64,000 nucleotides of DNA from Rhodospirillaceae bacterium (lineage in GTDB: Bacteria; Pseudomonadota; Alphaproteobacteria; Dongiales; Dongiaceae), in NCBI GenBank assembly GCA_008012315.1, contig SSEL01000003.1:1-64000 (forward strand), given 5' to 3'. Under the pieces are notes generated by a model. That model had not been told where the DNA came from. It searched no databases and saw only the letters and a program-made list of their open reading frames with translations. Positions within the stretch are counted from its first letter, which is position 1, and the number at the start of each line of letters is the position of its first letter. Shown here one piece after another: positions 44,472 through 53,378 of this stretch. Position numbers and translations under genes: made by a program.

Positions 44472-45848
44472 ATGACCGTGACGCCGACGACGGTGATGAT
44501 TCTCTATATTGCGCTGTTGATCTGCCTGATACTCTGCTCCGGTTTTTTCTCCGGCTCGGAAACCGCCTTGACCGCCGCCTCGCGGGCGCGGATCCATGCG
44601 CTGGTCAGCCAGGGCAATCCGCGCGCCAAGACCGTCGCCAAGCTGCATGGCCGCATGGAGCGGGTGATCAGCACCATCCTGCTCGGCAACACCGCACTCA
44701 ACAGCGCCACCGCCGCGCTGATGACGCTGCTGATGGACCAATATGTCGGCCATAGCGGCATCGCCTTCTGGGTTGCCACGATCGCCGCGACCAGCGTGCT
44801 TTTCATCTTCGCCGAGGTGATGCCGAAAACTTTCGCGATCAACAATGCCGATCGCTGCGCCTTGCTCACCTCGCCGCCGCTCTCGCTGCTGGTCCGCCTT
44901 GCTTATCCGATCACCCAGGTGACGCAGCTCATCGTGAACGGCCTGCTGCGGCTGTTCGGTGTCCAGGTGGCCACGACGCCCGGCGCCGAGGAACGGCTGG
45001 AAGAGCTGCGCGGCGCCATCGACCTCCATTCGGAATCGACCGAGGAGATTCGCGAAGCGAATGCCATGCTGCATTCGATCCTCGATCTCGACGACGTGCC
45101 GGTCTCAGACATCATGGTGCACCGCCGTAACATGGTGATGATCGAAGTTACCCAGCCGCCGGCCGAGATCGTCCGCGAGGTGCTGGCGAGCCCGCATACC
45201 CGCATTCCGCTGTGGCGCGACGAGCCCGACAACATCATCGGCGTGCTGCATGCCAAGGCGCTGCTGCGCGCCATGGAAGCCAATGCCTGGCAGGTCGAGG
45301 GGCTCGATATCGAAAGCCTGGCTGCCAAGCCTTGGTTCATTCCCGATAGCACCAGCCTGCTGGCGCAGCTCGAAGCCTTCCGCAAAAGACGCGAGCATTT
45401 CGCCATCGTGGTCGATGAATACGGCGCGCTGATGGGGATCGTCACGCTGGAAGACATTCTCGAGGAGATCGTCGGCGATATCGCCGACGAGCACGATGTC
45501 AGCGTCGAAGGCGTGCATCCGGAAGAAGACGGCAGCTATCTGGTCGATGGCAGCGTGACCCTGCGCGATCTCAACCGAGAATTCGGCTGGCGCCTGCCCG
45601 ACGAGGAAGCCTCGACCGTGGCCGGCCTGGTGCTGCATGAAGCGCGGCAGATTCCGCTGCCGGGCCAGGTCTTTGTCTTTTACGGCTTCCGTTTCGAGAT
45701 TCTCGAGCGCCAGCGCAACCAGGTGAAACGCCTGCGCCTCACCCCGGTCAATCCGGAAGGAGGTTCCGACGGGCAGAACGGCAATGGCGAATCGACGGTC
45801 CTGCTGGACGGCCCGAAAGGCGACCGCCAACGGCACCAATCGCATTGA
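44472..45848 (+). CDS. CNNM/CorC-type membrane protein (DUF21, CBS pair, HlyC/CorC domain)
   Basis: 458 aa. DUF21 membrane domain at about 5-170 ('LLICLILCSGFFSGSETALTAASRARIHALVSQGN', 'VMPKTFAINNADRCALL'), two CBS motifs ('DIMVHRRNMVMIEV', 'FAIVVDEYGALMGIVTLEDILEEIVGDI'), and the CorC_HlyC domain ('LVDGSVTLRDLNREFGWRLPDEEASTVAGLVLHEARQIP'). Linked to Mg/Co transport or export. GGGGAG lies directly before ATG 44472, so GTG 44478 could be the true start. It follows aroB by 58 nt in the same direction. Confidence 0.92.
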   Translation: MTVTPTTVMILYIALLICLILCSGFFSGSETALTAASRARIHALVSQGNPRAKTVAKLHGRMERVISTILLGNTALNSATAALMTLLMDQYVGHSGIAFWVATIAATSVLFIFAEVMPKTFAINNADRCALLTSPPLSLLVRLAYPITQVTQLIVNGLLRLFGVQVATTPGAEERLEELRGAIDLHSESTEEIREANAMLHSILDLDDVPVSDIMVHRRNMVMIEVTQPPAEIVREVLASPHTRIPLWRDEPDNIIGVLHAKALLRAMEANAWQVEGLDIESLAAKPWFIPDSTSLLAQLEAFRKRREHFAIVVDEYGALMGIVTLEDILEEIVGDIADEHDVSVEGVHPEEDGSYLVDGSVTLRDLNREFGWRLPDEEASTVAGLVLHEARQIPLPGQVFVFYGFRFEILERQRNQVKRLRLTPVNPEGGSDGQNGNGESTVLLDGPKGDRQRHQSH

Positions 45849-45865
45849 CATGAGAACAGGATCGC

Positions 45866-46516
45866 ATGACCAGCTATCCCACCGACCTGCCCCTGCCGGC
45901 ACCGCGCGAAGAGATACATCAGCGCAACTATGATTTTCGCGGCTTCCACCGTGCCGATGGTCTCTATGACATCGAAGGACGGATGACCGACGTCAAGACC
46001 TATGACTTTCCCAACCAGTGGCGCGGCACCATCCCGGCGGGCGAGCCCTATCACGACATGCGCATCCGCCTGACATTGGATGACGATTTCGCCATCGTCG
46101 AGATTGCTGTGGTAACGGCGGCCAGCCCCTATGAAATCTGCCCGGCGATCAACCCGGCCTTCCAGCAGTTGCGCGGCGCCCGCGTCGGCCCCGGCTGGAG
46201 CCGCGTGCTGCGGCAGCATTTCAGCGGCAGCCATGGCTGCACCCATCATGTCGAGATGCTGCGCGCCATGGGCACGGTGGCGTTCCAGACGATCTACAGC
46301 CAGCGCGAACGGATGAAGCGCGCGCAAATAAAACATGCGGGCGGCGAAAGCAAGGCGGAAGGCCCGCCGGCCGATCCCGGCGATGCGAGTGGCGGCACGC
46401 GGCGCAAGCCCGGCTTCCTCGATACCTGCCACGCCCTCGCATCGGATGGCGAGATCGTCCGCCAGCACTGGCCGGAATTCTATACCGGGCCGGCCGAGAC
46501 GGATCGCGACTGCTAG
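45866..46516 (+). CDS. DUF2889 family protein
   Basis: 216 aa, family of unknown function. Recognised by 'LPLPAPREEIHQRNYDFRGFHRADGLYDIEGRMTDVKTYDF', 'GEPYHDMRIRLTLDDDFAIVEIAVVTAASPYEICPAI' and 'GCTHHVEMLRAMGTVAFQTI'. Conserved His and Cys ('HGCTHH', about 125-131) could bind metal. The stop is the TAG of repeat copy D (46514-46516), so the last codons reach the repeat edge. It follows the CNNM gene by 17 nt. Confidence 0.86.
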   Translation: MTSYPTDLPLPAPREEIHQRNYDFRGFHRADGLYDIEGRMTDVKTYDFPNQWRGTIPAGEPYHDMRIRLTLDDDFAIVEIAVVTAASPYEICPAINPAFQQLRGARVGPGWSRVLRQHFSGSHGCTHHVEMLRAMGTVAFQTIYSQRERMKRAQIKHAGGESKAEGPPADPGDASGGTRRKPGFLDTCHALASDGEIVRQHWPEFYTGPAETDRDC

Positions 46517-46650
46517 AGCGCGATCGTCTTTGATAGAAGCACTTTGCTTCCATCAAAGACGTGAATCGCCCTCTACCTTATGGATGAGAGGCGGATTCAC
46601 GTTTTAGACAAAATCGCAAAGCGATTCCGTCTAAAACGATCCGGCTCTAG
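46513..46650 (+). repeat. three-hairpin intergenic repeat, copy D (full length)
   Basis: CTAG-ended at both ends. Arm 1 is GTCTTTGAT with ATCAAAGAC, enclosing GAAGC/GCTTC; arm 2 is ACGTGAATC with GATTCACGT, enclosing GCCCTCT/AGAGGC; arm 3 is GTTTTAGAC with GTCTAAAAC, enclosing AATCGC/GCGATT. Compared with copies A and F, arms 1 and 3 differ in sequence but still pair perfectly. The 5' CTAG supplies the stop codon of the DUF2889 gene. Confidence 0.88.
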
Positions 46651-46675
46651 CCGCCAGTCTTGATACTGCGCCGTC

Positions 46676-47170
46676 TTAGGGCTGCTTTGTGGCCGGCGCG
46701 TCGGGGATCGCAAGCGCGCCCGCCGCTTTGATCACCCGCAATGCGAAATTCGAGCGGATATCGGCGATCATCGGCAGGACCAGCAGCCGATCGGATAACA
46801 GGCGCTCATAAGCGGCGAGATCCGTCACCGCCAGTTCCACCAGGAAATCGGCGGCGCCGGAAACCATGCAGCAGGAGACCACTTCCGGGATGGCCAGCAA
46901 GGCCGCGGTCAGCTCATCGGCATTGCTGCGGGAATGCCGCTCCACCTTGATCTCGACGAAGACCGTCAGGCCGAGCCCCACCTTGCCCCGGTCGATCTCC
47001 GCCCGGTAGCCGGCAATGACGCCGGCCGCTTCCAGCCGCCTGGTTCGCCGCAGACAGGGCGAGGGCGAGAGATTGATACGATCGGCGAGATCGACATTGG
47101 CCAGCCGGCCATCCGCCTGCAGGGCCCGCAGGATTCGTATATCTGTCTCGTCTAACTCCTCTTTTGGCAT
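46676..47170 (-). CDS. Lrp/AsnC family transcriptional regulator
   Basis: 164 aa. N-terminal HTH ('ELDETDIRILRALQADGRLANVDLADRINLSPSPCLRRTRRLEAAGVI', 4-52) and C-terminal RAM ligand domain ('FVEIKVERHS', 'VSCCMVSGAADFLVELAVTDLAAYERLLSDRLLVLP'). Such regulators sense an amino acid. It is divergent from an EamA transporter gene at 47303, a pairing usually taken to mean the transporter is its target. The shared region of 132 nt holds the hairpin at 47272-47292. Confidence 0.94.
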   Translation of the reverse strand: MPKEELDETDIRILRALQADGRLANVDLADRINLSPSPCLRRTRRLEAAGVIAGYRAEIDRGKVGLGLTVFVEIKVERHSRSNADELTAALLAIPEVVSCCMVSGAADFLVELAVTDLAAYERLLSDRLLVLPMIADIRSNFALRVIKAAGALAIPDAPATKQP

Positions 47171-47271
47171 TTTATGCCTTTCAACTCGGAAAAATAGCGT
47201 GATGATTGCGCCATCTTCGCCTCACCGGCCTTGCTTGGCAAGGACATGCCTCGCCTTTCCGGCACATCATC

Positions 47272-47292
47272 TTCCGGTCTTTTTCACCGGAA
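47272..47292 (+). promoter_or_regulatory. hairpin touching the EamA gene ribosome-binding site
   Basis: TTCCGGT (47272-47278) and ACCGGAA (47286-47292) form a 7-bp stem around a T-rich loop. The right arm runs into the AAGGAG ribosome-binding site (47291-47296) of the gene starting at 47303, so a folded leader could mask it. Function unproven. Confidence 0.45.
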
Positions 47293-47302
47293 GGAGTGGG
47301 CC

Positions 47303-48274
47303 ATGTCGTCACTGGAAGGTGCTGTCCCGGCAGCGCAGGCAACCGGTTTACACCCCGGGGCGTTACGCCACCGGGCGATCGGCCTGGCGGCGGCGTTGCT
47401 GACCGTCGTCATCTGGTCCGGCTGGATCCTGGCCACGCGATATTCCGCCGAAACGGATCTCGGCCCGATCGATATCGGCCTGCTGCGCTATGGCCTGCCC
47501 GCAATCGTCCTGGCACCGGTCTGGTGGCGCTGCCGGCCGCTGCCACGCAAGGTGCCGCTTTGGCCGCTGGTGATCATGATCGGCGGTTCGGGGGCCCCCT
47601 TCCTGCTGATTGCCGCCGCCGGCATGCGCTTTGCCCCGGCCGCCGAGATCGGTGCCTTGCTGCCCGGCACCATGCCACTTTGGGCGGCGCTGATCGGCTG
47701 CCTGCTGGGAACGGCGCGGTTCGGCCGGACGCAAATACTGGGTTATCTCCTGATCGCCATCGGCATCGCCGCCATTGCCGCCGGCGACTTGCATCAGGCG
47801 CAGCGAGCCGCCCAGCCTGTCGGCGGCGCGGCTTCGTCGCCGGCCTGGCTCGGCCATGGCCTGTTCCTGATCGCGGCAATGTTCTGGGCGGCCTATAGCC
47901 ACGCCTTCAAGAAAAGCGGCCTGACCGCCTTGGAGGCAGCCGCCGTCACCGCTTTCTGGTCATTCCTGTGCCATGTCGCGCTGGCGCTCATCTTCGGCAG
48001 CCGGATCGGCGAGATCGGCGTTGCAACCTGGCTGCCGCAGCTCCTGATCCAGGGCGGTCTTTCCGGTCTGATCGCGATTATCGCCTATGGCATCGCGGTG
48101 CGCCGGCTGGGCGCGACCCGCGCAGCGGCGTTCAGCGCCCTGGTTCCAGCGCTGACCTTACTCGGCGGACTCTCCTTGCTGGGCGAAACCGTGCAGCCGC
48201 TCGCTGTGCTTGCGACAGCCTGCGTCACGCTCGGCGTGGCACTGGCGGCCGGCCTTCAGCGCAGCGGAAAATAA
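47303..48274 (+). CDS. EamA/DMT-family membrane transporter
   Basis: 323 aa with about 10 membrane segments in two EamA repeats ('LAAALLTVVIWSGWILATRYSA', 'LPAIVLAPVWW', 'GTMPLWAALIGCLLG', 'HGLFLIAAMFWAAYSHAFKKSGLTALEAAAVTAFWSFLCHV', 'AAFSALVPALTLLGGLSLLGETV'). Probably exports an amino acid or small metabolite. ATG 47303 has a strong AAGGAG 6 nt before it. Divergent from the Lrp-type regulator. Confidence 0.93.
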   Translation: MSSLEGAVPAAQATGLHPGALRHRAIGLAAALLTVVIWSGWILATRYSAETDLGPIDIGLLRYGLPAIVLAPVWWRCRPLPRKVPLWPLVIMIGGSGAPFLLIAAAGMRFAPAAEIGALLPGTMPLWAALIGCLLGTARFGRTQILGYLLIAIGIAAIAAGDLHQAQRAAQPVGGAASSPAWLGHGLFLIAAMFWAAYSHAFKKSGLTALEAAAVTAFWSFLCHVALALIFGSRIGEIGVATWLPQLLIQGGLSGLIAIIAYGIAVRRLGATRAAAFSALVPALTLLGGLSLLGETVQPLAVLATACVTLGVALAAGLQRSGK

Positions 48275-48302
48275 CCCGCCGCAAATGGCGCGGAACCACC
48301 CT

Positions 48303-48644
48303 TCAGTCGGCGCGGCGTCTCGGCAATCGGCCATGCCCTGCACTGCGATGACCGCGTTCGGTCGCCGCCGTACGGAAATAGGCCAAGGCATAGGCGCGGA
48401 TCGAGGCCGTGAGGCTCGATTCACCCCGGTGGCGATTCACTTCGGTGCAGAGTTGATGCAGCGACAGGCTTTCCCGCGTGCCGATTTCAACCAGCGCATC
48501 CCACATTTCCGGTTCCAGCCGAAGACTCGTGCGCCGGCCGGCTACCGTAACGTTGCGGGCGATCATTGTTCTGTCCGATCCCAGTTGCACAGAACTTCCC
48601 CCCGACATCAGACCGTCGGGTACGGCTTTTTGTGATCCCTTCAT
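48303..48644 (-). CDS. Ribbon-helix-helix protein (RHH_4, PF13467-like)
   Basis: About 113 aa. The RHH_4 domain at about 28-95 shows 'RNVTVAGRRTSLRLEPEMWDALVEIGTRESLSLHQLCTEVN', the family pattern, then 'SSLTASIRAYALAYFR'. It is a DNA-binding-like protein; some relatives regulate rather than act as enzymes, though databases give them varied names. ATG 48644 has GGGGGAAGG about 14 nt upstream; the frame is open to 48710. It converges on the EamA gene. Confidence 0.85.
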   Translation of the reverse strand: MKGSQKAVPDGLMSGGSSVQLGSDRTMIARNVTVAGRRTSLRLEPEMWDALVEIGTRESLSLHQLCTEVNRHRGESSLTASIRAYALAYFRTAATERGHRSAGHGRLPRRRAD

Positions 48645-48916
48645 AACGGCAGTCCACCCTTCCCCCAAAAGAGCTTGTGCGTATATTCCCAAGCAGCTAG
48701 CGTCAGACAAGTCAATAATTTTTACTAAAATTTAGCTTAATTTGGAATTATGGGAAAGGACGCCTGTAGGGTTTCGCTGTCTCAGCCGCCCAAGGTTGCG
48801 ACAATCTATCGCAGCACAGCAGAAACGAGAATCCAATCTTAGACCGCTTTGCCGGCCGGTCGGTCTTTCCCGGGTTTATTCCCCGAGGTTATTCTCCGGC
48901 ACCATTCCCCACGCAC
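48645..48916. other. intergenic region with an A/T-rich tract
   Basis: No gene supported. The part 48711-48753 is much richer in A and T than anything nearby and lies just upstream of the RHH gene start, so it is probably its promoter or a site for an A/T-preferring protein. TTGACT and TATACG occur on the minus strand but not at ideal spacing. Confidence 0.5.
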
Positions 48917-49186
48917 TTATTCCCCAGGCGCCCGGGTCACCAAGGAGAGCGCATGGACAGGATTGTTCATGTCATCGGCCAAGGTCGCATAGACCAGTCG
49001 CTGACGTTCGACCCGCGATTTACCGGCAAAAGCCGCAGCCGTGATTTCGATCCGGAAATGGGTTTCGCCGCTTTCACGCCAGCCCGCATGACCGTGATGC
49101 TCGTTGGTCTGGTCGATGACCGCAAGCGCCTCGGGCTGAAAAGCCGTGCGCAGCTTTGCTTCCAAACGATCGGCGACCTGCCCCAT
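48917..49186 (-). CDS. bolA: BolA family protein
   Basis: About 89 aa. BolA fold with 'LEAKLRTAFQPEALAVIDQTNEHHGHAG' (the His/Gly pattern of the metal-binding loop) and 'THFRIEITAAAFAGKSRVERQRLVYATLADDMNNPVHALSL'. BolA proteins pair with monothiol glutaredoxins in iron regulation. ATG 49186 has GGAG 8 nt upstream. It lies divergent from a J-domain protein gene, then cobS-cobT, an arrangement common in alphaproteobacteria. Confidence 0.95.
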   Translation of the reverse strand: MGQVADRLEAKLRTAFQPEALAVIDQTNEHHGHAGWRESGETHFRIEITAAAFAGKSRVERQRLVYATLADDMNNPVHALSLVTRAPGE

Positions 49187-49374
49187 GATAAATACTCCAT
49201 TCATCGAAGATGGCCAGCTTGCCCGACATCATGTGATGGAGCACAAGCGGCGGCCGCAAGGATGGTTACGGAGAAGTTCCGCATTTGACAAGTCCGTCGC
49301 GCACAGCGCTGTTCCTTATGCAAGGTGGCCGCGCGATACTTGCCTTAGCAGCGCCGAAAACCCATACTATTGGC

Positions 49375-49968
49375 ATGCCGAAATCCATGAACCAACGATA
49401 TCGGCGCCGAGACTCGTTCGAGGACGCGCAGCCGCAGGCCACCCTCTGCAACCATCCCGGTTGCACCGAGGCGGGGGTTCATCGCGCGCCGAAATCGCGG
49501 CAGAAACTGAACGAATATTACTGGTTCTGCCTGGAGCATGTGCGGGCTTACAACAAATCCTGGGACTACTATGCCGGCATGAACCAGGCCGAGATCGAGC
49601 GGCAGACGCGCCAGGACATGGTCGGACAACGGCCGACCTGGCCCTTGGGGCGTCTTGGCGCGCATCACCGATACGGCGTCAAAGGCGATTTCATGCCCGA
49701 TGATATCGCCGAAGCCGTGAACGGCGAAAAAGCGAAGCGGGAACGGCAGCAGCGTGCCAAGGCCGCCACTTCGCCGGAAGAACAGGCCTTGGCCGTGTTC
49801 AACCTCACCTGGCCTGCAAGCTTCGATGAGGTCAAGCTGCGCTATAAGAGCTTGGTGAAAACGCTCCATCCCGATGCCAATGGCGGCGATAAAACGGCGG
49901 AAGAGCAATTGAAATTGGTCAATCAGGCTTATAGCACGTTGAAAGCCGCAGCCATCGCTGGGGCCTGA
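49375..49968 (+). CDS. J-domain protein with N-terminal zinc-binding-like motif
   Basis: About 197 aa, an atypical DnaJ-like protein. Near the N-terminus 'LCNHPGCTEAG' and 'WFCLEHV' give a Cys/Cys/Cys/His set (about 25-57). A middle linker follows, and the J-domain is at the C-terminal end (about 135-197), with the key His-Pro-Asp in 'SLVKTLHPDANGGD'. It would recruit DnaK. It diverges from bolA and precedes cobS by 341 nt. ATG 49375 is preferred over 49285, which overlaps the intergenic region of bolA. Confidence 0.88.
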   Translation: MPKSMNQRYRRRDSFEDAQPQATLCNHPGCTEAGVHRAPKSRQKLNEYYWFCLEHVRAYNKSWDYYAGMNQAEIERQTRQDMVGQRPTWPLGRLGAHHRYGVKGDFMPDDIAEAVNGEKAKRERQQRAKAATSPEEQALAVFNLTWPASFDEVKLRYKSLVKTLHPDANGGDKTAEEQLKLVNQAYSTLKAAAIAGA

Positions 49969-50141
49969 TCGCCTATTTGCCGGTCCGCATGTCGCGAAGC
50001 GGACCTCGATGCAGCTTTATTCCGGTCCTTTCACGAACGACGCGAGCCGGCGACACACATGCCAGCGGCATGCACATATGCTGGTCACACAGAGCAGGAT
50101 TGCGCATATTGTCACCCCATCGTCGTTCTCTGCGCTGCAAC
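49969..50141 (+). other. gap after the J-domain gene, with a hairpin
   Basis: No gene supported. GGTCCGC (49982-49988) and GCGGACC (49999-50005) form a perfect 7-bp stem just past the J-domain stop, a possible terminator without a T run. No cobalamin riboswitch core was found before cobS. Confidence 0.5.
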
Positions 50142-50239
50142 CTGGAGCGCGATGATTTCAAACAGGAGCAAGTTTGCTTCTATTTGAAAGCTGAATCGCC
50201 CTCTATCTTGTTGAAGAGAGCCGGATGATCCGGCTCTAG
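50142..50239 (+). repeat. three-hairpin intergenic repeat, copy E (arm 3 deleted)
   Basis: The left end is CTGGAGCGCGAT (CTAG changed to CTGG), the right end ATCCGGCTCTAG is intact. Arm 1 is TTTCAAA with TTTGAAA; the left part of arm 2 (CTGAATCGCCCTCT) remains but its right part and all of arm 3 are gone. It lies between the J-domain gene and cobS, about 70 nt before cobS. Confidence 0.78.
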
Positions 50240-50309
50240 CGCAATCCACCTATAATCGAGTAGAAATTGCCAACGACGCAGTAATGTAACGAAAGCGGAT
50301 CACTTTATC

Positions 50310-51302
50310 ATGGCAGCCACCAGCGCGGCGGCGGAAAAGACCGCCACCCCCGATATCTCCATCTCCGTCAGCCAGGTTTTCGGCCTGGAATCCGACATGC
50401 AGGTGCCGGCCTTCAGCCAGCGCACTGAACATGTGCCGGATGTCGACGAATCCTATCGCTTCGATCATGACACCACGATGGCGATCCTGGCCGGCTTTGC
50501 CTATAACCGCCGCGTCATGATCCAGGGCTATCACGGCACCGGCAAATCGACCCATGTCGAGCAGGTCGCGGCGCGCCTCAACTGGCCTTGCATCCGCATC
50601 AACCTGGACAGCCATATCAGCCGTATTGATCTGATCGGCAAGGACGCCATCGTCCTGAAGGACGGCAAGCAGGTCACTGAATATCGCGAAGGCCTGTTGC
50701 CCTGGGCCCTGCAGCATCCGACCGCCTTGGTCTTCGACGAATACGATGCCGGCCGCCCCGATGTGATGTTCGTCATCCAGCGCGTGCTGGAAGTCGAAGG
50801 CAAGCTGACCTTGCTGGACCAGAATAAGGTGATCCGGCCGCATCCGGCCTTCCGCATGTTCGCCACCGCCAATACGATCGGCCTCGGCGATACGACCGGC
50901 CTCTATCACGGCACCCAGCAGATCAACCAGGGCCAGATGGACCGCTGGAACATCGTCGCCACGCTGAACTATTTGCCGCATGACGACGAAGTGAATATCT
51001 GCGTCTCCAAGTCGCCGACCTATGACAACGATGCCGGCCGCAAGACGATCGGCGCCATGGTGGCTTGTGCCGAGCTGACCCGTGCCGGCTTCATCAACGG
51101 CGATATCTCCACCGTCATGAGCCCGCGTACCGTCATCACCTGGGCCGAGAATGCCCGCATCTTCAACGATATCGGCTTCGCCTTCCGCGTGTCGTTCCTC
51201 AACAAATGCGACGAACTGGAACGGCCGATCGTGGCGGAATATTACCAGCGTTGCTTCGGCGTCGATCTGAAGGACAGCGTCACGCGGGCGCAACTCGTTT
51301 GA
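50310..51302 (+). CDS. cobS: Aerobic cobaltochelatase subunit CobS
   Basis: AAA+ component of the cobaltochelatase that inserts Co into hydrogenobyrinic acid a,c-diamide, working with CobT and CobN. 330 aa. Walker A is '[15 protein letters not shown]' (about 74-88); Walker B is '[16 protein letters not shown]'; sensor-like '[13 protein letters not shown]' follows. CobN is not in the window. The gap to cobT is 17 nt, so they form one operon. Confidence 0.96.
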   Translation: MAATSAAAEKTATPDISISVSQVFGLESDMQVPAFSQRTEHVPDVDESYRFDHDTTMAILAGFAYNRRVMIQGYHGTGKSTHVEQVAARLNWPCIRINLDSHISRIDLIGKDAIVLKDGKQVTEYREGLLPWALQHPTALVFDEYDAGRPDVMFVIQRVLEVEGKLTLLDQNKVIRPHPAFRMFATANTIGLGDTTGLYHGTQQINQGQMDRWNIVATLNYLPHDDEVNICVSKSPTYDNDAGRKTIGAMVACAELTRAGFINGDISTVMSPRTVITWAENARIFNDIGFAFRVSFLNKCDELERPIVAEYYQRCFGVDLKDSVTRAQLV

Positions 51303-51319
51303 AGCACTGAGGCATCGCC

Positions 51320-53167
51320 ATGTCCAGCCCCCTGAATCCGCTGGAAGAGTTCCGCCGCGTCACCGGTGCGACCATGCGCGCCATCGCGGAAAAGAACGAT
51401 GTGCAGGCAAGCTTCTCGCCTGGCCCGGCCAATCTGCTGGGCAGCGAGGCGCGCCTGCCATTGCCTGCACGCCATCTGCCGGAAGCAGAGGTTGCCTATG
51501 CCCGGGGCGAAGCTGATGCGATCGCGTTGAAGCTGCGCTATCACGACACCAAGCTGCATGCGCGTGAATGCCCGAAAACGCCGCTTGCCCGAGAAGTCTT
51601 CAATGCAGTGGAACAGGCTCGCGTCGAAGCCCTGGGCAGCCAGCGCATGGTCGGTGTCTCGGAAAACCTGAATGCAGCGCTGAACGAGCATTGCAAATTG
51701 AAGGGCTTTGCCCGGATCAATTCGCGCCAGGAAGGCAATCTCGCCGATGTCATGCGCCTGCTGGTGCGTGAGGCGATCACCGGCCAGCCAGTGCCGGACA
51801 GCGCCAAGGCGATGGTCGATCTGTGGCGCGCCGATCTCGACCAGAAGGTGCGCGGGGACATCGCCCATCTGCGCGATGAATTGCACGATCAGCGCGCCTA
51901 TGCGAAAGCCGTGCGCCGCCTGCTCGCCGATTTGGAGATGGAAGCGAGCGACGAGGATTTCGATTCCAGCGACGATCAAAGCGACGAGCAGGACGATCAG
52001 CAGAACCAGCCCGACGACCAGCCGCAGCAGCAGGGCGGCGAACAGGGCGAAACGGATCAGCCGCCGCCGATGGACAAATCCGCTGCCGAGGGCGAAGCCG
52101 AAGCCGAGGAGATGGCCGGCAGCGAAGACGAAATGGACATGCCGACCGAGGACGGGGAAGAACAACCCGGCAAACCCGGTCGCCGCCAGGAAAACGATCT
52201 CGGCCGCAATCGGCATGACCCGGCCTATAAGCCGTTTACCAATCAATTCGACGAAGTGATCGGCGCCGAGGAGCTGTGCGACCCGGATGAGCTGACGCGC
52301 CTGCGCCAGATGCTGGACCAGCAGCTCGTCAATCTGCAGGCCGTGGTGGCGAAGCTTGCCAACCGGCTGCAGCGGCGATTGCTGGCCAAGCAGAACCGGT
52401 CCTGGAACTTCGATCTGGAAGAGGGCCTGCTGGATGCCGCGCGGCTGCCGCGCGTCATCGTCAATCCGGAATTGCCGCTGAGCTATAAGCAGGAAAGCGA
52501 TACCGAATTCCGCGATACCGTGGTCACCCTGCTGATCGACAATTCAGGCTCGATGCGCGGCCGGCCGATCACCGTCGCCGCGATGACCGGCGATATCCTG
52601 GCGCGAACCCTGGAGCGTTGCGGCGTGAAGGTCGAGATCCTCGGCTTCACCACCCGCATGTGGAAGGGCGGCCAGTCGCGCGAGGCCTGGATCGCCGCCA
52701 ACAAGCCGGGCAATCCCGGCCGCCTCAACGATCTGCGCCACATCATCTATAAGGCGGCGGACACGCCCTGGCGGCGGGCCCGGAAGAATCTGGGGCTGAT
52801 GCTGCGCGAAGGCATCCTGAAGGAAAACATCGACGGCGAGGCCTTGCTCTGGGCCCATAGCCGGCTGATCGCCCGGCCCGAACAGCGCAAGATCCTGATG
52901 GTGATTTCCGACGGCGCGCCGGTCGACGATTCGACGTTATCGGTCAATCCCGGCAATTACCTGGAACACCATCTGCGCGAAGTGATCGACTGGGTCGAAA
53001 CACGCTCGGCGGTGGAGATCGTCGCCATCGGCATCGGTCATGACGTTACCCGTTATTACCGCCGTGCCGTTACCATCGTCGATGCCGAGCAACTGGGCGG
53101 CACGGTGCTGGAACAATTGGCCGCCTTGTTCGAGGAAGACCATCAGCCGCGCAGGCGGCGCCGCTAG
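51320..53167 (+). CDS. cobT: Aerobic cobaltochelatase subunit CobT
   Basis: 615 aa, forms the ring complex with CobS. The N-terminal region (1-215) is helical. A very acidic Asp/Glu/Gln-rich linker (about 215-300) follows. The C-terminal VWA domain has the MIDAS set '[11 protein letters not shown]' (Asp-x-Ser-x-Ser), about 405-415, plus the '[10 protein letters not shown]' strand. The C-terminus is Arg-rich. Directly after cobS. Confidence 0.96.
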   Translation: MSSPLNPLEEFRRVTGATMRAIAEKNDVQASFSPGPANLLGSEARLPLPARHLPEAEVAYARGEADAIALKLRYHDTKLHARECPKTPLAREVFNAVEQARVEALGSQRMVGVSENLNAALNEHCKLKGFARINSRQEGNLADVMRLLVREAITGQPVPDSAKAMVDLWRADLDQKVRGDIAHLRDELHDQRAYAKAVRRLLADLEMEASDEDFDSSDDQSDEQDDQQNQPDDQPQQQGGEQGETDQPPPMDKSAAEGEAEAEEMAGSEDEMDMPTEDGEEQPGKPGRRQENDLGRNRHDPAYKPFTNQFDEVIGAEELCDPDELTRLRQMLDQQLVNLQAVVAKLANRLQRRLLAKQNRSWNFDLEEGLLDAARLPRVIVNPELPLSYKQESDTEFRDTVVTLLIDNSGSMRGRPITVAAMTGDILARTLERCGVKVEILGFTTRMWKGGQSREAWIAANKPGNPGRLNDLRHIIYKAADTPWRRARKNLGLMLREGILKENIDGEALLWAHSRLIARPEQRKILMVISDGAPVDDSTLSVNPGNYLEHHLREVIDWVETRSAVEIVAIGIGHDVTRYYRRAVTIVDAEQLGGTVLEQLAALFEEDHQPRRRRR

Positions 53168-53378
53168 CAGGCGGCGCCGATAAGTGCGGCATCGAAACGG
53201 GGTGCCCTTAGGAAGGGGCAGCCTGTTTCGTCGGCATTTCCCATCGAACGGAATATCCACAAGCAAAGCGTCCTATCGGGATGCTGTCTTTCCCAAATAG
53301 GTGCTTCCGGCGGCCTGTTTTCGAGGCGGGGCGCGTCGTGATACGCTGACATGTCATGTTGGAAAGGGTGAGGCGCAT

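Noticed and set aside
49969-50309. Cobalamin riboswitch upstream of cobS
   Set aside because: No B12-box-like core or characteristic stem layout seen; the space is filled by a hairpin and repeat copy E.
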